A stretch of DNA of 64,000 nt from Paracoccus sp. S3-43 (GCF_029027965.1 NZ_CP119082.1:910001-974000), one strand, 5' to 3'. Shown: positions 41,185 to 50,481, counted from the first letter of the stretch. The notes: generated by a model not told the origin, from the sequence alone. Numbers and translations: made by a program.

Positions 41185-44142
41185 ATGACGACGACAGACC
41201 TGCCCTTCCCGTCCTGGCCTGTCGGCGGCGGCCTTTGCGGAGAGCTGGTGCGCCGGTTCGACTGGTCGCGCACGTCCCTGGGGCCGATCCGGGACTGGCC
41301 CGCCAATCTGCGGATCAAGGTCAATTCTCTGGTCAACTCTCCGATCCCCCAGGTTCTGATGTGGGGGCCGGATCATGTGATGATCTATAACGACAGCTAT
41401 ATCGACATCGCGGGCAATTATCATCCGCGCGCCCTGGGCGGCAGGGTGCGCGACATCTGGCCGGAGATCTGGGACTTCCACAGCGAGGTTCTGGACCGGG
41501 CGATGCGCGGCGAGGTGCAGTCGTTTCGCGAACAGCCGATGGTCCTGAACCGCAACGGCCAGCCCGAGGATGTGATCTTCGACCTGTTCTATACCCCCAT
41601 CTATGACGAATCCGGCACGGGCGTGGACGGTGTCCTGTGCACCGTCCTGGACATCACCGGAGCCGTGCGCGCCCGCGACGCCTTGGCCGAAAGCCGGGCC
41701 GAGCTTTACCACCTGTCCGACGCGCTGCCGATCCTGGTGGCCTTCCTGGACCGGTCGCTGGTCTTCCGCTTCGCCAACCAGTGCTATCTTGAAGTGTTCG
41801 GCGTCACCCATGACCAGGTGATCGGCAAGCGCATCGACGACATCCTGGGGGCCGGGCAGGCCGCCCAGACCCAGGACATGCTGGACCGCGCCCTTCTGGG
41901 CGAGACGGTGAACGTCGATGCGATCGTGCGCCTTCCCGGCGACCGGCCCCGCAGCCTGGAAATGCGCTGCCTGCCCCGCATGTCGCGGGACGACCGGATC
42001 GACGGCGTCTACATGATCCTGATCGACATCGAGGATCGCAAGCAGACCGAAAACCGGCTGCGCGACAGCAACAACCGCTTCCACGCGGCGGTCGATGCGA
42101 TCCACAGCGTCTTGTGGACCAACTCTCCCGAAGGCCGGATGGAGGGGGAACAGCGCGGCTGGGCGGCGCTGACGGGCCAGGATTTCGACGCCTATCAGGG
42201 CCATGGCTGGGCCGATGCGCTTCATCCCGACGACCGCGCCCCGACGATCAAGGCGTGGCAGCGGGCGCTTGCGGCGCAGTCGACCTTTGAATGGGAACAC
42301 CGGCTGCGCTGCGCGGACGGCGAATACCGCATCTTCAGGATCCGCGCGGTGCCGACGCGCGACGATGCGGGGCGGATCACCGAATGGGTGGGCGTGCATA
42401 CCGACATCACCGAACAGCGCCTGTCCGAGGCGCAGTTGCAGGCCCAGGCCGAGGATCTGCAACGCCAGATCGCCCATCGCCAGCGGGCCGAGGATCAGCT
42501 GCGCCGCCTGAACGAGACGCTGGAGGCCCGCGTCGCGGACGAGATCGAACAGCACCGCAAGACCGAACAGGCCCTGCATCGGTCGCAGAAGATGGAATCC
42601 ATGGGCCAGCTGACCGGCGGCGTGGCCCATGATTTCAACAATCTCTTGCAGGTGATCGCGGGCAGTCTTCAGATGCTGGCGAAGGATTGCGAGGGCAATG
42701 CCAGGGCCAGCCAGCGGGTCGAACACGCGCTGTCGGCCGTCGCGCGCGGCGCCAAGCTGGCCAGCCAGCTTCTGGCCTTCGGGCGCCGTCAGCCGCTGGA
42801 GCCTCGGGTGATCCAGCCGGCCCGCCTTGTGACCGAGATGGACGACCTGCTGCGCCGGTCGCTGGGCGAGGCGGTCGAGGTTCAGGTGATCGTCCCGCAG
42901 GGCCTGTGGAACATCTGCGTGGACCGCGCCCAACTGGAAAGCGCGCTTTTGAACCTGGCGATCAATGCCCGCGACGCGATGGACGGCCCCGGCCAGCTGA
43001 CCATCGAAATGGCGAACAAGCGGCTGGACGAGATCTATGCCCTGGCGGCGGGCGATGTCTCGGCCGGGGATTACGTGATGCTGGCCGTGACCGACACCGG
43101 CTGCGGCATGACCCCCGAGGTGCTGGAGCGGATCTTCGATCCCTTCTATTCCACCAAGCCGGAAGGGCGGGGGACGGGCCTGGGCATGTCCATGGTCTAT
43201 GGCTTCGTCAAGCAGTCGGGCGGCCATGTGTCCGTCTACAGCGAACCGAACGAGGGGACGACCGTCCGCATCTATCTGCCGCGTTCCGACAGCGACGAGG
43301 ATACCGACGCCCCGCTGTTCGACGGTCCCATCGTCGGCGGCACGGAAACCATCCTGGTGGTCGAGGATGACGAGGCCGTGCGCGCCACCGTGGTCGATCT
43401 GCTGGAATCGCTGGGATACGAGGTGCTGACGGCGCGGGATGCGCAGGCGGGTCTGGCGGTCGTGGAAAGCGGGCTGCATATCGACGTGCTGTTCACCGAC
43501 GTGGTGATGCCCGGCGGGCTGTCCAGCCGCGACATGGCGCGGCGCGCGCAGCAGATCCTGCCGGGGCTGGGGGTGCTGTTCACCTCGGGCTATACGGAAA
43601 ATTCGATCGTCCATGGCGGCAGGCTGGATCCGGGGGTCGAGCTTTTGTCGAAACCCTATTCGCGCGAGGCGCTGGCCCGGCGGTTGCGCCATGTGATCGC
43701 CAATGCCCGGCAGGCCCGGCAGGCGGCCGATGCCGACCGCGCCCCGCAGCAGCCCGCCCCGCAGCAGCCGGTGCCCGCCGAGATGCGCCCCCTGTCGATC
43801 CTGCTGGTCGAGGACAACGCGCTGATTCGCACCGATACCGCCATCATGCTGGAGGAGATGGGCCATACCATCGTCCAGGCGGGCAAGGCCGCGCCCGCGC
43901 TGTCCAGCCTGGAGGGCCGGCCCTTCGACCTGCTGCTGACCGATCTGGGCCTGCCCGACATGAACGGCAACGACCTGGCGCGGCGGGCGGTGGACATCCG
44001 GCCCGGCCTGGCGGTGGTCTATGCCACCGGCGACAGCGACCTGCCTGCGGGCTGCCCGCCGCAGACCGTGCTGCTGTGCAAGCCCTATGGCGAGGACGAC
44101 CTGCGCGCCGCGGTCCGGCTGGCCCTGTCACGCATAGGCTGA
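41185..44142 (+). CDS. Hybrid sensor histidine kinase with PAS domains and two receiver domains
   Basis: 985 residues, no membrane segment, so cytoplasmic. Order: N-terminal PAS-like domain (VLMWGPDHVMIYNDSYIDIA), second PAS (LPILVAFLDRSLVFRFANQC), third PAS/PAC (IHSVLWTNSPEG to GVHTDITEQR), coiled coil, HisKA with GGVAHDFNNLLQVIAGSLQM (phosphoryl His), HATPase, then two receivers (VVEDDEAVRATV with FTDVVMPG; LLVEDNALIRTD with LLTDLGLPD). No partner regulator adjacent. Both receivers keep the phospho-Asp. Confidence 0.92.
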   Translation: MTTTDLPFPSWPVGGGLCGELVRRFDWSRTSLGPIRDWPANLRIKVNSLVNSPIPQVLMWGPDHVMIYNDSYIDIAGNYHPRALGGRVRDIWPEIWDFHSEVLDRAMRGEVQSFREQPMVLNRNGQPEDVIFDLFYTPIYDESGTGVDGVLCTVLDITGAVRARDALAESRAELYHLSDALPILVAFLDRSLVFRFANQCYLEVFGVTHDQVIGKRIDDILGAGQAAQTQDMLDRALLGETVNVDAIVRLPGDRPRSLEMRCLPRMSRDDRIDGVYMILIDIEDRKQTENRLRDSNNRFHAAVDAIHSVLWTNSPEGRMEGEQRGWAALTGQDFDAYQGHGWADALHPDDRAPTIKAWQRALAAQSTFEWEHRLRCADGEYRIFRIRAVPTRDDAGRITEWVGVHTDITEQRLSEAQLQAQAEDLQRQIAHRQRAEDQLRRLNETLEARVADEIEQHRKTEQALHRSQKMESMGQLTGGVAHDFNNLLQVIAGSLQMLAKDCEGNARASQRVEHALSAVARGAKLASQLLAFGRRQPLEPRVIQPARLVTEMDDLLRRSLGEAVEVQVIVPQGLWNICVDRAQLESALLNLAINARDAMDGPGQLTIEMANKRLDEIYALAAGDVSAGDYVMLAVTDTGCGMTPEVLERIFDPFYSTKPEGRGTGLGMSMVYGFVKQSGGHVSVYSEPNEGTTVRIYLPRSDSDEDTDAPLFDGPIVGGTETILVVEDDEAVRATVVDLLESLGYEVLTARDAQAGLAVVESGLHIDVLFTDVVMPGGLSSRDMARRAQQILPGLGVLFTSGYTENSIVHGGRLDPGVELLSKPYSREALARRLRHVIANARQARQAADADRAPQQPAPQQPVPAEMRPLSILLVEDNALIRTDTAIMLEEMGHTIVQAGKAAPALSSLEGRPFDLLLTDLGLPDMNGNDLARRAVDIRPGLAVVYATGDSDLPAGCPPQTVLLCKPYGEDDLRAAVRLALSRIG

Positions 44143-44183
44143 TGGCCCTTGGCGGGCGGGGCTTTGCGTGCTATGCAAGTTCC

Positions 44184-44308
44184 GTTCTCAGGGCGGGGTG
44201 CAATTCCCCACCGGCGGTCACAGCCCGCGAGCGCCCTTCGGCAACGGAGGGGTCAGCAGATCCGGTGAAACTCCGGGGCCGACAGTTACAGTCTGGATGA
44301 AAGAGAAC
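44184..44308 (+). ncRNA. FMN riboswitch (RFN element)
   Basis: All conserved blocks are present in order: TCAGGGCGGGGTGCAATTCC, CCACCGGCGGT, AGCCCGCGAGCGC, GGTCAGCAGATCCGGTG, and CCGACAGTTACAGTCTGGATG with GAAAGAGAA. It lies 84 bases before ribH2. No clear T-run terminator follows, so control of translation is more likely than attenuation. Confidence 0.96.
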
Positions 44309-44391
44309 CGTGGCCGCGTCCTTTTCCCCAAGGCACAGCCATGGCTCGATGTCCTGGGACCATACGCAAGCTTACGTAAGGTTCCTGAAAG

Positions 44392-44865
44392 ATGACCCAC
44401 AAGACCCCCCGTATCGCCTTCATCAAGGCCCGCTGGCATTCCGATGTCGTGGACCGCGCGCATGAAGGATTCCTCGCCGAACAGCAGCGCCTGATCCCCG
44501 GCGCCGAGGTGGTGGCCTATGACGTGCCCGGCGCGTTCGAGATGCCGCTGCTGGCCAAGAAGCTGGCCCAGACCGGCACATTCGATGCTGTGGTCGCCGC
44601 CGCCCTGGTGGTCGATGGCGGCATCTATCGCCATGATTTCGTCGCCACCGCCGTCGTCACCGGGCTGATGACTGTCGGCCTGGAAACCGGCGTGCCCTGC
44701 TTCTCGGTCTCGCTGACGCCGCACAACTATCAGGAAACCGACCTGCTGACCGGCTTTTATCGCGACCATTTCGTCACGAAGGGCGCCGAGGCCGCGCAGG
44801 CGGTGCATCAGGTGCTGGAACTGGACGCCCGCATCGCCGCCGAAGGCCGCGCCGAGGTCGCCTGA
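44392..44865 (+). CDS. ribH2: 6,7-dimethyl-8-ribityllumazine synthase, RibH2 type
   Basis: 157 residues. Makes the riboflavin precursor lumazine. RIAFIKARWHSDVVDRAHEGF, FDAVVAAALVVDGGIYRHDFVATAV and the active His region match the Brucella/Rhizobium RibH2 group more than classical RibH (which has a GxVIRGxT motif). It stands alone under an FMN riboswitch, away from other rib genes. Confidence 0.93.
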   Translation: MTHKTPRIAFIKARWHSDVVDRAHEGFLAEQQRLIPGAEVVAYDVPGAFEMPLLAKKLAQTGTFDAVVAAALVVDGGIYRHDFVATAVVTGLMTVGLETGVPCFSVSLTPHNYQETDLLTGFYRDHFVTKGAEAAQAVHQVLELDARIAAEGRAEVA

Positions 44866-44871
44866 GGACAG

Positions 44872-44896
44872 GGCGCGCGGGACCGGCCCGCGCGCC
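44872..44896. terminator. Bidirectional terminator between ribH2 and glmS
   Basis: GGCGCGCGGG-ACCGG-CCCGCGCGCC, a perfect 10-bp stem between convergent genes, followed by TTCC on the plus side. Confidence 0.7.
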
Positions 44897-44902
44897 TTCC
44901 GG

Positions 44903-46720
44903 TCATTCCACCGTGACCGATTTCGCCAGGTTGCGCGGCTGGTCCACATCCGTGCCCTTGGCGACCGCCGTGTGATAGGCCAGATACTGCATCGGGATCG
45001 CATAGAGGATCGGCTGGAAAACCCCGCCGCCCGAGGGCATCCGCAGCACCGCCTGCGTCCCGTGGCTGGCCGAGGCCAGGCCTGCCTCGTCCGACACCAG
45101 CAGGATCGGGCCGTGGCGGGCCATCACCTCCTGCATGTTGGACACGGTCTTTTCGAACAGCGCGTCATGCGGGGCAAGCACGATCACCGGCACGTCGCGG
45201 TCGATCAGCGCGATCGGTCCGTGCTTCAGCTCGCCCGAGGCGTAACCTTCCGCGTGGATATAGCTGAGTTCCTTGAGCTTCAGCGCGCCTTCCAAGGCCA
45301 CCGGATACAGCGCCCCGCGTCCCAGAAACAGCACGTCGCGGGCCTGGGACAGCCATTCCGACAGCGCGCGGCAGTCGTCCGACAGGTTCAGCACCTGCTG
45401 CATCAGCGCGGGAATGCCGCGCAAATCGGCCAGGTGGCGGTCCAGCGCGGCGTCGTCGATGCGGCCGCGGTCACGGGCGGCCTTCAGCGCCAGGATCGCC
45501 AGCACCGTCAACTGGCAGGTGAACGCCTTCGAGGACGCCACGCTGACCTCGATCCCCGCGCGGGTGGGGAGGGCGATGTCGGAATCGCGCGCGATGGCCG
45601 AGGTGCCGACATTGACCAGTCCGACGGTGCGGGCGACGTGATCCTTGGCATAGTGCAGGGCGGCCAGCGTGTCGGCCGTCTCGCCCGACTGGCTGACGGC
45701 GATGAACCAGCTTGCAGGCGACAGGGGCGGTTCGCGATAGCGGAACTCGGACGCCACGTCGATGTCGCAGGGCAGGCCCGCAAGCTGCTCGAACCAGTAT
45801 TTCGCGACATGGCCCGCCAGATGCGCGGTGCCGCAGCCGACCAGGCTGATGCGGTCGACATCGCGGAAGTCCAGCCCATCGGGCAGCACGATCCGGTCGC
45901 CCTTGACGTAATGGTTCAGCACATCGCCGATCACCACCGGCTGTTCGGCGATCTCCTTGGCCATGAAGTGGCGATAGCCGCCCTTGTCGATGGCGGCCGC
46001 GCCGATGTCGATGCGGGCCTCGGGCCGGTGGGTCGGGTTGCCCTCGGCATCGAAAATCTGCACCCCGGCGCGGGTCAGGATCGCGTGGTCGCCGTCTTCC
46101 AGATAGGTGATCCGGTCGGTAAAGGGCGCCAGCGCCACGGCGTCCGATCCCAGGAACATTTCTCCGTCGCCATGGCCGATGGCCAGCGGGCTGCCCTTGC
46201 GCGCGGCGATCATCAGATCCTGTTCGCCGTCGAACAGGAAGGCCAGCGCGAAGGCCCCGCGCAGCCGGGCCAGCGTCTTGCGCGCGGCCTCGACCGGGGG
46301 CAGGCCCTGGTCCATGTAATGCGCGGTCCACAGCGCCACCGTTTCGGTGTCGGTCTGCGATTGCGGCCGGATGCCCAGGGCGGCCAGCCCGTCTCGCAAG
46401 TCGCGGAAATTCTCGATGATGCCGTTATGGACCACCGCCACCGGGCCGGACTGGTGGGGATGGGCGTTCGCCTCGGTCGCGGCGCCGTGGGTGGCCCAGC
46501 GGGTATGGCCGATGCCGATATGGCCGGGCAGGGGGTCGTGGACCAGCCGGTCGGACAGGTTCACCAGCTTGCCCACGGCGCGCCGCCGGTCCAGCCGCCC
46601 GCCGGCATCGACCGTCGCCACCCCCGCGCTGTCATAGCCGCGATATTCCAGCCGTCGCAGCGCATCGACCAGTTGCGGGGAAACCTCGTGCGATCCGAGG
46701 ATGCCGATAATGCCGCACAT
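44903..46720 (-). CDS. glmS: Glutamine-fructose-6-phosphate aminotransferase
   Basis: 605 residues. N-terminal Ntn glutaminase starting MCGIIGIL (Cys2 nucleophile), with HTRWATHGAAT and HNGIIENF; two SIS domains (VGCGTAHLAGHVAKYW, VSQSGETADTLAAL); C-terminal KSVTVE. First enzyme of UDP-GlcNAc synthesis. Overlaps glmU by one base, so glucosamine supply and UDP-GlcNAc synthesis are coupled. Confidence 0.97.
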   Translation of the reverse strand: MCGIIGILGSHEVSPQLVDALRRLEYRGYDSAGVATVDAGGRLDRRRAVGKLVNLSDRLVHDPLPGHIGIGHTRWATHGAATEANAHPHQSGPVAVVHNGIIENFRDLRDGLAALGIRPQSQTDTETVALWTAHYMDQGLPPVEAARKTLARLRGAFALAFLFDGEQDLMIAARKGSPLAIGHGDGEMFLGSDAVALAPFTDRITYLEDGDHAILTRAGVQIFDAEGNPTHRPEARIDIGAAAIDKGGYRHFMAKEIAEQPVVIGDVLNHYVKGDRIVLPDGLDFRDVDRISLVGCGTAHLAGHVAKYWFEQLAGLPCDIDVASEFRYREPPLSPASWFIAVSQSGETADTLAALHYAKDHVARTVGLVNVGTSAIARDSDIALPTRAGIEVSVASSKAFTCQLTVLAILALKAARDRGRIDDAALDRHLADLRGIPALMQQVLNLSDDCRALSEWLSQARDVLFLGRGALYPVALEGALKLKELSYIHAEGYASGELKHGPIALIDRDVPVIVLAPHDALFEKTVSNMQEVMARHGPILLVSDEAGLASASHGTQAVLRMPSGGGVFQPILYAIPMQYLAYHTAVAKGTDVDQPRNLAKSVTVE

Positions 46721-48063
46721 CAGCGGGACTCCTTCTTTGCGCGCAGGGCTTTCATCAGGCGGGTGGCAAGGCCGGGCTTGTTCACTTGCCGCGCCCGGCC
46801 CAGGGCCAGGGCGCCGTCGGGCACGTCGCCGGTGATGACCGACCCCGATCCGGTCATCGCGTCATGGCCCACGCGGACCGGGGCGACCAGCATCGTGTCG
46901 CTGCCGATGAAGGCGCGGGCGCCGATTTCGGTGCGGTGCTTCATCACGCCGTCATAGTTGCAGGTGACGGTGCCCGCGCCGATATTCGTGCGCTCGCCCA
47001 CATGGGCGTCGCCCAGATAGGTCAGGTGGCCGACCTTGACGCCCTCGTCCAGCACGCTGTTCTTGATTTCCACGAAATTGCCGACATGCACGTCGCCGCC
47101 CAGTTCCGCGCCGGGGCGCAGGCGGGCGAAGGGTCCGACCGTCGCGCCGGACGAGATATGGCAGCCTTCCAGATGGCAGAAGGGCAGGATCTCTGCCCCC
47201 GATTCGACCGTGACGCCGGGGCCGAAGACGACGTTCTGGCCGATCACCGTGTCGCGGCCGATCACCGTGTCCAGGGCGAACCAGACCGTCGCCGGATCGC
47301 ACAGCGTCACGCCGCCTTCCAGGGCCTGGCGGCGGGCGCGGTCCTGAAAGGCGGCTTCGGCCCCGGCCAGTTCCGCGCGGGTGTTGATGCCCAGCGTCTC
47401 GGCCTCGTCGCAGGTCACGACATCGGTGCCGCGGCCTTCCGCGCGGGCCAGCGCCACCAGGTCGGTCAGGTAGTATTCGCCCGATGCGTTCTCGTTCGTC
47501 AGCCGCACGATCAGCTGCCGCAGCAAGGACGCGTCAAGCGCCATCACCCCGGAATTGCACAGCGCGATGTTGCGCGTCGCGGCGTCGGCGTCCTTGTATT
47601 CGACGATCCGTTCCAGGCCCCGGCCCGAGACGATCAACCGGCCATAGCGGCCCGGATCCTCGGCCTCGAAACCCAGCACCACCAGGTCCGAGGGGTGCGA
47701 GGCAAGGGCAGCCAGCGTGTCTTCCCCGATGAAGGGGGTGTCGCCGTAAAGGACGATCACCTTGCCCTCGAAACCCTCCAGTTCCGGCAGGGCCTGGCGG
47801 ACGGCATGGCCGGTGCCCAGCTGTTCGGCTTGCAGCACGATGCGGGCGTCGGGGTCGATCTTGCCCACGGCCTTGGTCACCTGGTCGGCGCCATGGCCCG
47901 CAACCACGATCACCTGTTCGGGTTCCAGCGTCCGCGCCACCGCCAGGGCATGGCCGACCAGCGGCGCGCCGCCCAGCCGGTGCAGCACCTTGGGAAGATC
48001 CGACTGCATCCGGCTGCCCTGACCGGCCGCCAGGATCACGATCGCCACCGGCTTGTCCGCCAT
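46720..48063 (-). CDS. glmU: Bifunctional GlmU (uridylyltransferase/glucosamine-1-phosphate acetyltransferase)
   Basis: 447 residues. N-terminal nucleotidyltransferase LAAGQGSRMQSDLPKVLHRL; C-terminal left-handed beta helix of hexapeptide repeats (NFVEIKNSVLDEGVKVGHL, NIGAGTVTCNYDG). Makes UDP-GlcNAc. AGGGG precedes ATG 48063; an in-frame ATG four codons earlier (48075) lacks a site. Operon glmU-glmS. Confidence 0.97.
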   Translation of the reverse strand: MADKPVAIVILAAGQGSRMQSDLPKVLHRLGGAPLVGHALAVARTLEPEQVIVVAGHGADQVTKAVGKIDPDARIVLQAEQLGTGHAVRQALPELEGFEGKVIVLYGDTPFIGEDTLAALASHPSDLVVLGFEAEDPGRYGRLIVSGRGLERIVEYKDADAATRNIALCNSGVMALDASLLRQLIVRLTNENASGEYYLTDLVALARAEGRGTDVVTCDEAETLGINTRAELAGAEAAFQDRARRQALEGGVTLCDPATVWFALDTVIGRDTVIGQNVVFGPGVTVESGAEILPFCHLEGCHISSGATVGPFARLRPGAELGGDVHVGNFVEIKNSVLDEGVKVGHLTYLGDAHVGERTNIGAGTVTCNYDGVMKHRTEIGARAFIGSDTMLVAPVRVGHDAMTGSGSVITGDVPDGALALGRARQVNKPGLATRLMKALRAKKESR

Positions 48064-48180
48064 GCTGCCCCTCATTCGCTGTTCAAATTCCTTGCCGGGC
48101 GTTCTAATCGGGGCGGCGCGCGGGCGAAAGCCCCTGGCGTTCACCTTTGGTGTCGGATCGTTGCGGAAAGGGACAGGCAA

Positions 48181-48855
48181 ATGGCGGGAACGGTGGTCTT
48201 CGATCTGGACGGGACGCTGGCGGATACCTCGGCCGACCTGATCGCGGCGGCGAATGCCTGCTTCGCCTCGCGCGGGATCGAGATCGCCCTGGATCCGGTG
48301 GCCGACGCGCTGACCGCCTTCCACGGCGGCCGCGCGATGCTGCGGGCCGGATACGGCCGGATCGGCGGCGACATGCTGCTGCCGCCGGGGGCCGAGGATG
48401 AGGATTATCCCCGCCTGCTGGACTATTACGGCCAGAACATCGCGGTCCACACGAGGCTGTATCCGGGGGTCGAGGATTGCCTGGACCGCTTGCAGGCCGA
48501 CGGCCATATCCTGTCCGTCTGCACCAACAAGCCCGGTTCCCTGGCCGAGACCCTGCTGGAAGCCCTGGGGGTGCGCGGGCGGTTCGCGTCGATGATCGCC
48601 GCCGACACGCTGCCGGTCAGAAAGCCCGATCCGCGCCCCTATCGGGCGGCGGTCGAGCGGGCCGGGGGCAGCCTGGCGGCGTCCTTCCTGGTGGGCGACA
48701 CCGAGACCGACCGCAAGACCGCCGCGGCGGCGGGCGTCAAGGTGGCCCTGGTGTCCTTCGGACCCGAGGGCGAGGCGATCTCGCGCCTGGCCCCGGATGC
48801 GCTGATCGGCCATTTCGACGAACTGCCTGATCTGGCGCGCCGGTGGCTGGACTGA
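48181..48855 (+). CDS. gph: HAD-family phosphatase, probable phosphoglycolate phosphatase
   Basis: 224 residues. HAD motif I VVFDLDGTLADT (nucleophile Asp), motif II VCTNKPG, motif III KPDPRPY, motif IV LVGDTETDRKTAAAAG. The cap region and VRKPDPRP fit Gph, which recycles 2-phosphoglycolate. Divergent from glmU, 117 bases apart. Confidence 0.87.
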   Translation: MAGTVVFDLDGTLADTSADLIAAANACFASRGIEIALDPVADALTAFHGGRAMLRAGYGRIGGDMLLPPGAEDEDYPRLLDYYGQNIAVHTRLYPGVEDCLDRLQADGHILSVCTNKPGSLAETLLEALGVRGRFASMIAADTLPVRKPDPRPYRAAVERAGGSLAASFLVGDTETDRKTAAAAGVKVALVSFGPEGEAISRLAPDALIGHFDELPDLARRWLD

Positions 48856-48928
48856 CCCGCCGCCGCCGGGCCGATGCGGCGAATTAATGACTTTTTAGAC
48901 ATATTCACGACGGCGTCCCGGCACGTTA

Positions 48929-48944
48929 TTAACGGGTCGTTAAC
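48929..48944 (+). promoter_or_regulatory. Perfect CtrA-type binding site
   Basis: TTAA-CGGGTCG-TTAAC matches the full CtrA consensus TTAA-N7-TTAAC with no mismatch; it is also palindromic (TTAACG-GGT-CGTTAA). It is about 90 bases before the start of the Gly-rich VPLPA-type gene. The surrounding 48885-48960 is AT-rich, as a promoter would be. Confidence 0.65.
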
Positions 48945-49030
48945 AAGTGTTTATGTTTGTCGGCGCCGCAGTCGGCCCGCGTCAAGCGGGCCGCAACCCT
49001 GCTTGCCGACCTGTTGTTCAGGGTATCACG

Positions 49031-49609
49031 ATGCAGCCGCGTTGCACGGTCGATGACCAGTGCCTGTATTTCTTCCCCAGTATGGGATTTCGCCCCGCCG
49101 TCCATGTCGTCCAGCGTGACCAGTATGGGGACCGCATGGCCCTGGTCGTGGGCGACGACAGCCCGATGCAGGGCAAGGTGCCGCCGGGCTATGCCAATTA
49201 CAATCTGCTGGTCGATCCCTATGCGACCCTGGGCGATGCTGTCGGCCCGGCGGTGGCGGCGCTGAGCCAGGGGGCGTCGGGCGGCGCACCCGCCATGGCC
49301 CGGACGGCGTCCTTCTGGGGCGGCGGGGGATTCTCGGGCGGGGGATTCTCGGGCGGGGGATTCTCGGCCGGGGGGTGGTCCGGCGGCGGCGGCAGCTCTG
49401 GCGGATCGACGGGCGGCGGAAATACATCGGGGCCGGAAACCGGCTATACGCCAAAGCCCGTCGAGCCGACGAAGCCCACCGACCCGGTGATCGAAGTTCC
49501 GGTGGACCCCGAAATTCCGCCGCTGACGCCCGTTCCGCTGCCCGATGCGGCACCGCTGCTGATCGCGTCGCTGCTGGCCTTTGCCCTGCTGCGCCGCCTT
49601 CGGGGATAG
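49031..49609 (+). CDS. Gly-rich protein with VPLPA-CTERM-like C-terminus
   Basis: 192 residues. N-terminal ~80 residues have no recognised domain. Then a Gly/Ser-rich linker with exact 15-base repeats, a Pro/Glu segment (PKPVEPTKPTDPVIEVPVD) and the end VPLPDAAPLLIASLLAFALL followed by RRLRG: the VPLP motif, hydrophobic helix and basic tail of the Rhodobacterales VPLPA-CTERM sorting signal. No N-terminal signal peptide is seen from this start or from an earlier one at 48947, which is odd for an exosortase-type substrate. Start taken for AGGG upstream. Confidence 0.62.
   Translation: MQPRCTVDDQCLYFFPSMGFRPAVHVVQRDQYGDRMALVVGDDSPMQGKVPPGYANYNLLVDPYATLGDAVGPAVAALSQGASGGAPAMARTASFWGGGGFSGGGFSGGGFSAGGWSGGGGSSGGSTGGGNTSGPETGYTPKPVEPTKPTDPVIEVPVDPEIPPLTPVPLPDAAPLLIASLLAFALLRRLRG
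49322..49366 (+). repeat. Three exact 15-bp tandem repeats in a Gly-rich linker
   Basis: GGCGGGGGATTCTCG occurs three times without a mismatch (49322-49336, 49337-49351, 49352-49366). Each unit encodes GGFSG-type residues, so repeat number can change without a frameshift. Confidence 0.9.
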
Positions 49610-49640
49610 GGCCGCCCCCGGCAAAGGACGGCCGCGCCGA

Positions 49641-50126
49641 TCACTCGGCCTTGTCGGCGGGCTTGGCGTTCAACTGGCCATAGTTCTGGGCGCCGATGGT
49701 GTCGAACAGCTGCAACTGGGTTTCGAGGAAGTCGATATGGCCTTCCTCGTCCTCAATCAGGTCGTCGAACAGCGACTTGGACACCTGATCGTTGATGCTG
49801 GCGCAGTATTCGCGCGCTTCCAGATACAGGGTCCGGGCATCGTGTTCCGCGGCCAGGTCGGATTCCAGCGTTTCCCGCAGCGTCTGGCCGATCCGCAGGG
49901 GATCCAGCTTTTGCAGGTTCGGATGGCCTTCCAGGAAGATGATTCGCTTGATCAGCCGGTCGGCGTGATGCATCTCTTCGATCGACTCGGCGCGCGACTT
50001 GTCGGCGATGTGGCCGAAACCCCAGTCTTCCTGCAACCGGTAATGCAGCCAGTACTGGCTGACGGCAGTCAGTTCAGACCGCAGCGCCGCGTTGAGATAC
50101 TCGATAACCTTTGCGTCGCCCTTCAT
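49641..50126 (-). CDS. bfr: Bacterioferritin
   Basis: 161 residues. 24-mer iron store with haem. Ferroxidase ligands and haem Met52 in [38 protein letters not shown] carries the last Glu/His pair. Downstream of and overlapping bfd by 53 bases. Confidence 0.95.
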   Translation of the reverse strand: MKGDAKVIEYLNAALRSELTAVSQYWLHYRLQEDWGFGHIADKSRAESIEEMHHADRLIKRIIFLEGHPNLQKLDPLRIGQTLRETLESDLAAEHDARTLYLEAREYCASINDQVSKSLFDDLIEDEEGHIDFLETQLQLFDTIGAQNYGQLNAKPADKAE

Positions 50127-50367
50127 GGTGGGTGTCCTTTGCGCTCTCTGATTTTGCCCGCAAAATCGGCGGGGCTACGCCCAGATTATCGCAGTGACGC
50201 ATGGTGTCCAGAAAGAGCGGCATACATCCGCCGCAATCGGCGCGTTTACCGAGTGCGTGATATATTTTTCCCGGTGTGATGATCGTCTGGGGATCCGCGT
50301 TCCGCATCCAGTCGATCGCTGCCTTGATCTCACGGTCCGAGATTTGCGTGCAATGGCAGACAATCAT
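50074..50367 (-). CDS. bfd: Bacterioferritin-associated ferredoxin
   Basis: 97 residues. BFD-type [2Fe-2S] domain with Cys in MIVCHC and CGGCMPLF; delivers electrons that release iron from bacterioferritin. Core length is ~65; the remaining ~30 residues (from APPILRAKS) extend into the bfr frame and look non-conserved. AGGAG precedes ATG 50367. Divergent from queA. Confidence 0.85.
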   Translation of the reverse strand: MIVCHCTQISDREIKAAIDWMRNADPQTIITPGKIYHALGKRADCGGCMPLFLDTMRHCDNLGVAPPILRAKSESAKDTHHEGRRKGYRVSQRGAAV

Positions 50368-50481
50368 CACGTTGCTCCTGTTCAAGGGAAACATAGCGAT
50401 TCTGTCGGGAATGTAAAGCTGACGTTTTGCTTGGACAGCTTGGGCTTGACCGGCAGGCGGGGCGGACGCAGAAGCGCGCGC

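Noticed and set aside
40819..43866. 1015-codon minus-strand ORF opposite the hybrid kinase
   Set aside because: Shadow of the kinase gene; the coding signal is on the plus strand with clear PAS, HisKA and REC motifs.
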